From the NCBI GenBank assembly GCA_022225965.2, contig JAKJXP020000035.1, forward strand, positions 191,024 through 255,023: DNA of 64,000 nucleotides. The letters run 5' to 3'. This document shows positions 55,226 to 64,000 of the stretch, piece by piece (position 1 is the first letter of the stretch; each line of letters starts with the position of its first letter). Below the pieces are notes generated by a model, which searched no databases, was not told where the DNA came from, and saw nothing but the letters and a program-made list of their open reading frames with translations. The position numbers were made by a program, and so were the translations under genes. This DNA is from Diatrype stigma. Its lineage: Eukaryota > Ascomycota > Sordariomycetes > Xylariales > Diatrypaceae.

Positions 55226-56490
55226 TATTTCTCTGATTCTTTCGAGCAACGACGGACTGGGAGAACACGGAGGTTTAGTTACTAAAGGTTATTTGGGAAG
55301 CTTTGCGAGCCGTCTCCTTCGATAGACGACCGGGAAAGAGGCATACTTGTAGTATTACTCGCTTCTTGTTAGATAGCAAGCATTGTAGCCAGAGGTGATC
55401 TGGAGTGGTAGAAGTTGAAACTTAGTCTCGCTACAAAAAGTTATTCCTACACGTAAACCTAAGAGAATCTATTGTGCGCAACATAAAACCAACACGAACA
55501 AGGTAAGGTTTCAGGCTGCACCAGCAAGGAGTAGACAGAACCTTAATATGGTCTGGGGTGTCCACGGTATGATAGGACATCGCCGGCGGCTATCAGGTTT
55601 TCGTTTTTCAGGTACGTCATTGTATCATCAGTTCCAGAAGGACTCGTTTTAACAAGAGCCATAAGGGAAGAGTTGGCGGTGGAACATCGCGGCAGGACTG
55701 AGACGAAAAGGGGGAGGTGTGGTTGTAAATTATTATCACTAAAAACCATCAACGTCAACATCGTCTTGGCAGAGACGTATTTATATATGATCCAGGAGCC
55801 AAATAACTGGATCTACGTAAGCTCCGATCTTGTCGTTAGCATGAGTTATGTGGTAATCCCATCAGCTGTCGTTATTCAAAGGACAGAAACAACGACGCCA
55901 ACAACTCGATCGACAAAACGTCTATATTCTACAATTGGCAAACATGAGGGACGAGGAGGCGGACTGATGCGTTTCACTCGCAAGTGGTACCAAGCAGCGG
56001 AGGAAACGATCGGATGGTAAATTAGAGTATGACTGCCTCCCCCCTTTCTAGGAGAAGGCGCGGAATCTATCACTCGAACGAAATGTACGTGGTGGCATAC
56101 ATAGGACTTGATATTCAGGGGCCAGATTACGGTGGTGATACGGATAGACCCGTCGTTTCGTTCTGTCAAGCAGTCTACTCGAAGCATGGTGTCCGTAGGT
56201 GCGTTTTTGTATTTCTGAGGCGATTCCTAGTCTACAGACTACCTATACGTATAGTCAGAGCTGGAGAGGAACTGATAACATCCCGTTCCGCCGTGTCGAC
56301 CGCCATCGCGATTTCTCTCGAGTGAAATCAATCTTATGGTCCGGTCTTTATGATCCATCACCGGGACCCGGCGGTGATGCTTCATATAGTGTATAATGCA
56401 GCACGATACGCCTGTGTCGTCGAACCGCGAAACACGCACGCGATTCATCACCATCACCATCATCAGTCATCTATCCATTCGTCCACCCGT
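55226..56490. other. Spacer between PRE10 and the F-box gene
   Basis: 1.27 kb containing the F-box gene promoter. Open frames of up to about 115 codons lack recognisable products. Short ATC/CAT-rich stretches occur near 56440-56470, next to the PRE10 3' end. Confidence 0.55.
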
Positions 56491-57636
56491 TTACTCCTCC
56501 ATCTTGTCACCGTCCTTCTTATCATCCTTGCCGTCATCGTCCTCATCATCGTCGTCATCTGAGATGGCCTTCTTGGCGTACCGCTCGGCCTCCTCGAGGA
56601 TGTCCTTGGGGACGTGGACATGGCGGCCCTTGGTGGGGCCGTCGACGCCGCTGATCCAGCTCATCTCCAGCTCGAACTCCTTGTCCTTGGTGTCGTCTTG
56701 GGCGACGTAGATGATGCGGGCGGCCTCCTTGACGCCCTGCAGCAGGTCGAGGCTCCCGCCGGCCAGGTCGAGCTTCTCCAGCTCGGCCTTGGCAGCCTGG
56801 CGGCCCTTGCCCGTCGCGGCGCCGTAGTAGCCCCAGTACATGCCGCTCGGCTCGATCATGTACAGACCCGGACCTCCATGCTTGCCGGCCACCTTGCCCC
56901 CCGCGCCGATGGACGGCCCGCGGCCCACCTCACCGTCGACGGGCGCCTCGAGCTCCGAGTCGAAGCCGCCGACGATGGCCGTGATCCCGAACGGTCGCAC
57001 CGACTGGTACAGCGTGTACGCTTGCAGGTAGCCGCCCATGCGGCTGGCCAGGTCGGATGTGGAGATGGGTGTCTTGAAGGTCTCGCGCCAGGCTCGAGCC
57101 TCGTCCCGGGACCGGTCGACAAAGTGGTTGCCGTCGGGGAGCATGCCGGAATAGACCTGTCAGGGAGGATACAAGTGAATAGTAAGCATGAAGTCCTGCA
57201 TTCTCACTACCTGCAGAAAGGGAGAGGCGAGAAAAGAAGAAGACACAGGACAGGAGGGGAGAGGAGAGGATATATGAGGTGAGGTGAGGTGAGGTTATGT
57301 GACGTACAACTCCTAGATGTCTGTCGATCGTTGCGATTCTCTTGTTTGCACCGGGCTTCAGCAGCTTGGATGTGACGACCTTCTCAACTGCCAACACCAC
57401 GCCGTCCTTGCACCGGATGCCGATTGATGTGCCGCCATTCTCCACCGCCTTCACTGCGTACTCGACCTGGAAATTCCGGCCGTCGGGGGAGAAGATGGAG
57501 TTGGCGAGATCGTAACCCGTTCCTATCGACGTCTGGCAGGGGCGAAAAGGTCAGGTCAGCTAGCTGCATGGACACTACTATAGCATAGAAGATAGAAGAC
57601 GGCTCATTCGTGAGCGAGAGTGGGCTCACTCACCAT
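56491..57636 (-). CDS. PRE10: 20S proteasome alpha-7 subunit PRE10 (PSMA3/C8 type)
   Basis: Alpha-ring subunit of the 20S proteasome, 297 aa. Three exons: 57636..57634 (the ATG alone), 57532..57308 and 57156..56491, with introns of 101 and 151 bp. Exon 2 opens with [20 protein letters not shown] followed by [13 protein letters not shown], the proteasome alpha-subunit signature, and contains [20 protein letters not shown]. The second splice gives [20 protein letters not shown]. The C-terminus is a long acidic/Lys tail ([16 protein letters not shown]), characteristic of the alpha-7/C8 type. The ATG-only first exon is supported because the exon 2 frame begins exactly at the residue expected after Met, and GTGAGT follows the ATG directly. 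The start position is the main uncertainty. Confidence 0.92.
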
Positions 57637-59868
57637 TTTGAGGTACGGATCAGTTGATAGGTAAGGTAAGGTTGTGTTTTGAGGAGGACTGCACGGGGAG
57701 GAGGGTGTTGAGGAACAAGGCTGAAGGAAGGAGACGGGAGCTTGCGATATTCGGGGATTCGGGGATGTTCGACGGTTGATGATGCACTTCCAGGTTGAAG
57801 CTTCCACACCTGGGCACCCACCATTCACTCGCTATCCACCGGCCACTGCCAGGCCCAGGCAGCCTGACGCTGCGCGTTGCACCCATGCTGCCGTGCACCT
57901 TCCAAGGTACGTACCTACTACCTAGACTAAATATGTGGATAAGCTGGATAAGCTAGTGGTCAGGGCGTTAGCCTAAACTTCAGCCATAACCAAGTTACGT
58001 ACTACAGCTACAGCGCCACTGTGGCAGGAAGCTACAACTGCCCGTGATAACTATGACCTCGGGAGCTTCTTATCGATAGTTAGTTATATTACATAATATG
58101 ACCCCTCCCCCTCCCCCTCCCCCTCCCCCTATTCCAGTCCATCGCAACCAACCCTGGAGCTTCTGAGGTTATCGATGCTTGAAATTGTTGTTGGCCAAAA
58201 CCACGACAGCTACTAAACAGCAGATCACATAATATAATGCGATACTCTGTAACATAGCCAATCTTTGTAACTTGTACGGTAGGATAAGCCGTTTCTGAGT
58301 ATTGAACTGTTTTCTACGAAGTACGAAGTACATGCCCGTGAAAATAGCGAGGTCATCCGAAGCCGGAAGCCGAAGAGGAAACGTAAGGTCAGAGGGTGAG
58401 GCAGTAGTTTGACGGGACTCGACCCCTATACATATGCTTCTACGATGCAAGACTACGTACATATACTCGTAAGAGTAGAGCTGTAGTATGCTTCAAACTA
58501 TCACAGGGAGCCAAGTCGCTTACTGCTAGTTGGCCAAGCACACTGGGGTTTATAGGGAAGAGTACATACTTAGAACATAGGCGGTGGCATCAAAAGGCAA
58601 GAAAGCAGAGGCAAGAGGAAAAAGAGAACATGCCTTCCACTTGCATCACCAAGAACATGAACACCGGATTGCATTTAGCGGCACTTGGTATTACCTACTA
58701 CCTAGACTAGCTACAGATCACTAACTAGAGTAGTCGGCTTCATACAGAGCTGCAGATGGGATGGAATCACCCAAACCATCACCTGCGCCCTTCAAGTGCA
58801 AGTCACATTGACCGCGTCACCGGAGACCTCTCCGAGGCCAGACAAACGAGTGCAGAAGACTAATGTACAGAGAGACAGCAGGAAAGCCAAGCCAATGGCT
58901 CCTGTGCTGGAGACAAAAGTGTGATAGGAAAGGTGCGGAGCGCTCTTGAGAACCAGCAACCGTATGTAGCCCATCATCCGCTAGCCTTCACGACCCGAGT
59001 GGGACAAATCTGGCTGCTATTCTGGGATCCCGAGCTCTCCCTTTCCTTGACTGCAGTCAGTCTGTGTACCCTTTACGTGGTCTGCGATGCGAGGTATGCT
59101 AATCCACTCCCCGACCAGTCTACCGCTTTTACACTGAGCCCAAACTCGTAGTCAGGAACAGGGACATTCCGATCGGCATGAGCGTGGTTCCGGGGAGGTT
59201 GTAGAGGGCTTATGCTGAATACAAGAAAATTCGTGTTTGTTGGTTTGTCGGATCAAATGCGATCGCGACTGATGTCGTTACATGACTCCTGGTGAGTCTC
59301 CAAGAGCTCGTAGCATCGGAATCGTAGATAAAGTCGTCAGGCAATCCGTCAGTGCAGATGCTTGTCATCGGATCTCTTAAATCGGAGACAGAGCATGGCA
59401 ACGTAGATGAGATGCTTCCATGCTGGGATGGAAAAGGTCGTATCGTAGACAAGAGAAAGCAAATGAAAGAAGGTGCACAGTCGCGACAAGTCGCCGTGCT
59501 GGTATCAAGACAGAAAATGAAACAGGAAAACAAAGCTCGCTGATGAATAGCAAATCAGATGCAGGATCCAACTTAGCTTGAGCAGTGCGACCAATCGCTA
59601 TGCTATGCCAATGCAATGTTGCGATGCTGACAGCAGGGGTATAATTGGTTGTGTTCTGTATACCCTGACATCTAAGGACAGGGCGCCAGCTAGACAAGTT
59701 AGGAAAATGTATTCTGCGTAGTGCGTGGTTAACATGATGGGAATGGAAACCAGTCGAAGCATATGTTGCTCGATGGTTATCCACCCCCGAGAGAATGTAG
59801 AGACACGAAAGAGGTCGAAATGATGACCAACTCGAGTCCTAAACCTGCTGTCGAAGAGAGAAAAAAAC
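57637..59868. other. Spacer upstream of PRE10, downstream of CDC25
   Basis: 2.2 kb holding the PRE10 promoter and CDC25 3' flank. It has GGTACGTACC near 57905 and a (CCCCCT)n run at about 58102-58130. No gene is recognised. I did not find the yeast PACE proteasome motif close to the PRE10 start. Confidence 0.55.
58102..58130. repeat. (CCCCCT)n hexanucleotide repeat
   Basis: About four to five units of CTCCCC in a row. The G-rich complement could form a quadruplex, but this is speculative. Confidence 0.9.
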
Positions 59869-61765
59869 TCAATACGATGCCATGCGGCGCGCAGGGGATC
59901 GCTCGTTTCCGAGGATTGGTGAGTTTCCGAGCATATGACACGGGGACTGATGAGAGCTTCCTCTTGGCGGAGCGGTAGGAGAGGCGTCCACCATGGATTC
60001 TCGATGCCCGAAGGCAAAGGTCTTAGCGCGGCCAAGGCCCTTTCGCTTCTGTTGAAGTTTACCCATCTCACGTTCGCACGTGTTAGCGTGCTCCTTGGCG
60101 TCCATTTCGACGTAGGCCTGAGGATAGCACAAGTCGCGATGTTCATTGAAGAATTCACTGTAACCACCATCTAGAAGGTATATGTCCGGATATGACAATC
60201 TAGGATAGAATTCCGCATTGATAGTACGGTCTTCAGCTCGGATATGTCGGGCAATCATAGGGGCACGGTGGGCAGAGTATTCGCAGTGGAAAACCAGCAA
60301 GGTTTTTCCGGGCATGGGCGTCTCGAAGAGGTGCTTTGCTAGCAGTTCCTTGTCATTGTAGTTGACAGCACCATTGATATGGCCGCCCTCATACTCGTAC
60401 TCGAACCGACAGTCGACCACAATCCGTTGGTCGTAGCAATCGCTGTATTTGCCCTGCATAAGATCCACAAATGTTTCCCGATTGATTCGTGGGATGTTGC
60501 AGTTCTGGTCATCCTTGAAGAAGTGGGGAAGGCAAGGCTCCTGAATATCATCCTCATCCATGACCGATTGTAATGAATCTTGCATTGTGTCCTGTGAAGA
60601 TTCCTCTTTCTTCATCACATCATTTGGATTCTCGAACATGCTGAGTGACCGGCGGTACTGGCGCCGATGTTTAAAGGGGTTAGATGTGCGTCGAGAGTGA
60701 CTTGCTAGGGGTGAGGCATTACGAGCATCCCGAGACCCTGCGAGAGATCCAAATTGACCCTTGGGACGGAATGACCCGCCAGAGGAAGACGGGCTGTTCG
60801 CTGTCTGGGGCCGTCTCTCCTGAGGAGGGGAGCTTTGGAAGCATTCGCTAGGGGACATAGCTGAAGATGTACCACCTAGTCCAGCCGAGAATCGAATCTC
60901 CGAACCGAATCGGACGGATGGCGCCTGGCTCTCCCCTTGCGCACGAGGGACAATGGAGCTGGTTGAGTGACCCTTGCCTCTAGTCAGTGAAGGGCGTCGC
61001 AGCACGCCTCTCTTGCGGCTCCTATTACATTGTCAGTTCATCAATCCCTAAATTGTGTCAAAGTATCTGAGCCAAGTCAAGTCGACGTACTCAAGCAAAT
61101 TTCTCTGCAGGTCAGCAGCAGAGGAATGTTGACGGGTCATAGCAATTGGTGACTCCATCATCATGTCGTCATCAAGATCTTCTCCCGGTGTCGGCGATGT
61201 GACGTCCATGTATTGTCCCTTATTTGGGAGGGGGGAGATGTCCATCATGTCGCTTGATGGCACTGGTGACGACGATATAGGCAAGGGCGGCGTTCTGAGG
61301 TGATTGTCTGGCAATAAAATCAGTCTTCACCCTCATGCTGTGGAAACCAAGTAACATACCATGACCATCCCCGCCACCAAAGACGTTAGAGGTGAACAGG
61401 GCACGACGAGGTGTCGGGAACCGAGGGCTGGGTACAAGTTAGCAAGCAACTACATAACGCTCTACCTTCGCCCGCCATGCTGTGCCTGGGGTTCAAACAG
61501 GTGGATGGTATCCTTGGCTGCCAACTTACCTTGACTCGGTATCGATACGAAAGTTCTGGGAGAGGTCGGCAGCCAAGCTGACGCTTGGTGAAGATCCCCG
61601 GACAGACTTCAGGCTGAAATAATCAGGCTTTGTCCGCTGCAACTGATCACGAATGTTAAACGTGTTGGATGCGAAGGGGTTGCCCATGTCCAGAGGGCCG
61701 TTGTGGTGTCCTCCCCATGATGGGATGGGGGCCGGGTGCATAGCGGCCAACGGTGAAGACTCCAT
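59869..61765 (-). CDS. CDC25: M-phase inducer phosphatase CDC25
   Basis: Dual-specificity phosphatase that removes inhibitory Tyr15 phosphate from Cdk1 at G2/M; 557 aa. Four exons: 61765..61530, 61427..61360, 61307..61091 and 61021..59869, with all phases closing. The long N-terminal regulatory half is Ser/Pro-rich with SPRFPTPRRALFTSN and many potential phosphosites (RRTSNPF, RRSLSMF). The rhodanese-like catalytic domain contains PRINRETFVDLMQGKYSD, VVDCRFEYEYEGGHINGAVN and the HCX5R loop HCEYSAHRAP (Cys420, Arg426), then YPDIYLLDGGYSEFF. The C-terminal tail carries RAKTFAFGHRES, a candidate 14-3-3-type phosphosite. It matches fission yeast Cdc25 in order and motifs. The small exon 2 (68 nt) is supported by conserved FPTPRRALF. 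Confidence 0.93.
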
Positions 61766-62976
61766 TGTATCGCAAGAGGGGCAGATATTTCCTTCTTGAC
61801 CGTAGTGGAGGTTGATCGAACCGGCAAATACGTGATAGTAATCCTACTCCTCAATGACTATTAAACGAGTGGTGATTATTGTCACAATTAATGAATGCTG
61901 TTCCCACTGGTGGCTGGCTGGTAGTGTAGAAGTCGGTTGAATGAGGTGTTTGTCAATAAAGGTATGCTTCCCGTCTCTTGGTAGTTTTTCTTTCTTCCCT
62001 CACACATGTACCGACTTCCAATTTACTTTGTTAGTCAATTGATAGCCAATGCTATGTCTGCTGTCGTAGCAAGACTGTATGCGTTACGGGGGAAACTGGG
62101 TCGTCGTTGCTCGGTAACGCGGCCGATAAGAGGGGTTGGATTAGAGGCCGGATCTGATCGACGAACTGCTTCTAGTGCAATAATAGATATTCTTGACCAA
62201 TTGGACGATTCTGAAGAGACGTAACCGGAGAGATTGCAAGATTCGTTCGGTATCTGATTACAAGGTACTAGGGGAAGGCAAGACAAGACAGAAGGCGCCA
62301 ACGGAGAGAAGAGAGGAAGGGTGGATTCGGGAGGTGCTGCTTTCCGTGCAAGTAACATTCGACGATCCAGAATAGGCTTGATCTCTTGGATTAACTCCCT
62401 TGGCCACCTGCAATGCTGGTGTGAAGGTAGGTTAGGTAGGCTAGGTATCAGAATTCAACTGGCTTGCAGTTGTTAGATATGCAGAGCAGCCGATTGGGAA
62501 GTCGACTGGGAAGGGAGGTCGAGCTAGGTATTGCTTAATTGCTTAGGATTAACAAGAGCAAGGTGAGGGTGAGGGTGATCTTGCGGTTCACTGCGAATAT
62601 GAAACCAACAACCACCAAACGAACCGTTGCTTCGAGACTGCCGGAACACTGTCTTTCTCGTGGTGAAAAGACTGGTATTGAACTTGTCGAGAGAAGCGGC
62701 ACTGGGTGAAGGGTCCGATTGGTGAAGGTGACTGGTGAGGTCGACGTCTGGTAAAGTCCAAAGACCAGAAGAGAGCTGTTGGCTGTGTTGGAGGGACCGG
62801 ATGGTTTTTGTTCGCCGACAAGCTGCTTCGGCCGGAGTGGAGCGCAGTGAGCTCGTTCCCTGTACTACGGGCTGAGCGGGTTGCTTGCCCGCCGTTGTCA
62901 GGGGCAATTCATGGGCAGGCTTGCTTTTTCACAGGCACCTGGATTGGTTGCCCAGCAGTGTCCCTAGGAACCCCCC

Positions 62977-63010
62977 CAGCAGCTCCAGCAGCCCCAGCAG
63001 CCCCAGCAGC
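62977..63010. repeat. CCCCAGCAG-type short tandem repeat
   Basis: Four imperfect units of (C)CCAGCAG. It lies in non-coding sequence, although one frame reads Pro-Ala repeats. Confidence 0.85.
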
Positions 63011-63633
63011 GCATGTCCCTTCTGTGAGTGACTGTACATACATAGGCCTGCAGGACCCGCAAGCACCTGCAAGGGCAGCTCCGCCCACTAGCGTCGTCGC
63101 TGCCCTCTCTGCCTCTCGGCCCCCTCCACTACTCCAGTCTGCGCTTTCTGGAGTCTGCTAAGCCTACAATACGGGAATCCCTACGTAGGTATGTAGCTAC
63201 TTACAGCCAGCCCAGCATGCTTTAGCCAGTGGGGTTGCCCTATTCTTGTTTGTTACAAGGCTCTACAGTACATCTTAGTGGATTGCCTGTCACCACCATC
63301 TCATGTTAAGCGCCCTAGCGCCCTGCTCTAGCAACTGCTTTATCGCATCCGTTAGCGGGCAGCAGTTTGGTACCTGCCGACATACCATAGTCACAGTAGG
63401 TAGTAGGTACCTTACATCATAGCCTGCACAAGCGAGCGGTGAAAGCCTGTATTAACTTGCCCAAGCTCCCCTACTGGTTTAAGCTCTACCGTGCATTTCC
63501 TGATTCAGCCAATACACGGGTGCTATGCAGCTAAGTATGTCGTGCTTAAACACCCAACACCTAGTTGGGTACAAAGCACAATGTTCCAACCTCTGATCGT
63601 ATCTACGTGTTAGTGTGAATATCGCAGCTTACT

Positions 63634-63687
63634 ATGTATGTATGTATGTATGTATGTATGTATGTATGTAGGTAGGTAGGTAGGTAG
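63634..63687. repeat. Compound (TATG)n-(GTAG)n microsatellite
   Basis: About nine TATG units directly followed by about four to five GTAG units. The TATG part is the complement type of the (CATA)n repeat at 5319. Confidence 0.95.
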
Positions 63688-64000
63688 TGTAGTGCCTCTG
63701 CATATATGCATACTTGGGTAGTTATATGGATGTATGCTTGGTTTAGCACCCTTCTAGGGCCGAGATCCGTCGTTCGTGGACAACACAGGCGTTCATGCCT
63801 CTAAAGCCTTAGGCTTGCGATCCCCATGTGTATAGGCAGGCGTATCTGCACGATGATGGGCTACAGATATGTAGTGACTGGTTGCTGGGCTGCTGGGCTG
63901 CTGGGCTAGATACCTAGGTATTATTACACATACATCCACACATATACATGCTATGTATGTAGGAAGATGGAGATCTGGGAGATTTGATGATAGCTCAGAC

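Larger units (their letters stand above)
61766..64000. other. Repeat-rich spacer upstream of CDC25 to the window end
   Basis: 2.2 kb, no supportable gene. It includes a CCCCAGCAG run (about 62977-63010), a (TATG)n then (GTAG)n compound microsatellite (63634-63687), a CTGCTGGG triplicate (about 63885-63907) and scattered GGTACC palindromes. The CDC25 promoter should lie in the first few hundred bases. Confidence 0.6.

Noticed and set aside
1..64000. CRISPR array, biosynthetic gene cluster, intact transposon or provirus
   Set aside because: No regular repeat-spacer array, no PKS/NRPS/terpene core enzyme, no transposase or reverse transcriptase motif seen; gene content is housekeeping and eukaryotic.

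Overview
The window is nuclear DNA of a filamentous ascomycete, most likely a Sordariomycete. The evidence is many short (about 50-170 bp) GT-AG introns, often with a CTAAC-type branch site, a set of typical Pezizomycotina single-copy genes (NUC-1, MPH1, MEX67, TAF7, PRE10, HIS1, CDC25), and long gene-poor spacers rich in TAGGTACCTA-type palindromes and tetranucleotide repeats. I support 19 protein-coding genes. I see no tRNA, rRNA, CRISPR array or intact transposon. Exon boundaries were worked out by hand from splice signals and reading frame; none is backed by transcripts.

Left part (1-12.7 kb): the 3' part of the interstrand-crosslink nuclease FAN1 (+); a histone-fold TFIID-type subunit, TAF3-like (-), divergent from TAF7 (+); two nuclear genes for mitochondrial proteins on the minus strand, ribosomal protein mL54/MRPL37 and the complex I 12-kDa subunit (NDUFB10/PDSW type); then the nucleolin-like NSR1/Gar2 (+). 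Middle part (12.7-41 kb): a strongly repeated GAGGGCT motif downstream of NSR1; an uncharacterised single-pass membrane protein with features of an organelle autophagy receptor (+); the FANCM-type helicase MPH1 (-) divergent from the mRNA exporter MEX67 (+); a 4.9-kb gene-free stretch; a beta-propeller-like membrane protein (+); the inner-nuclear-membrane LEM/HeH protein Src1/Heh1 (-); and the phosphate-starvation bHLH regulator NUC-1 (-).

Right part (44-64 kb): a seven-exon sucrose/alpha-glucoside-type transporter (-), HIS1 (+), a small two-pass membrane protein (+), a small secreted ricin-B-type lectin (-), an F-box protein with an N-myristoylation-like start (-), the proteasome alpha subunit PRE10 (-) and the mitotic phosphatase CDC25 (-), followed by a repeat-rich spacer.

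This is mostly ordinary housekeeping sequence, not a biosynthetic cluster or mobile island. Functional echoes between neighbours include FAN1 with MPH1 (crosslink repair), the TAF3-like gene with TAF7 (TFIID), two mitochondrial genes side by side, and MEX67 with Src1 (nuclear envelope). The most promising undescribed item is the membrane protein at 15978-17357. Its layout is an AIM-like WVEV in a serine-rich acidic N-terminus, a long disordered region, one transmembrane helix and a short Gly/Ser tail, which parallels yeast Atg32 without visible sequence homology.
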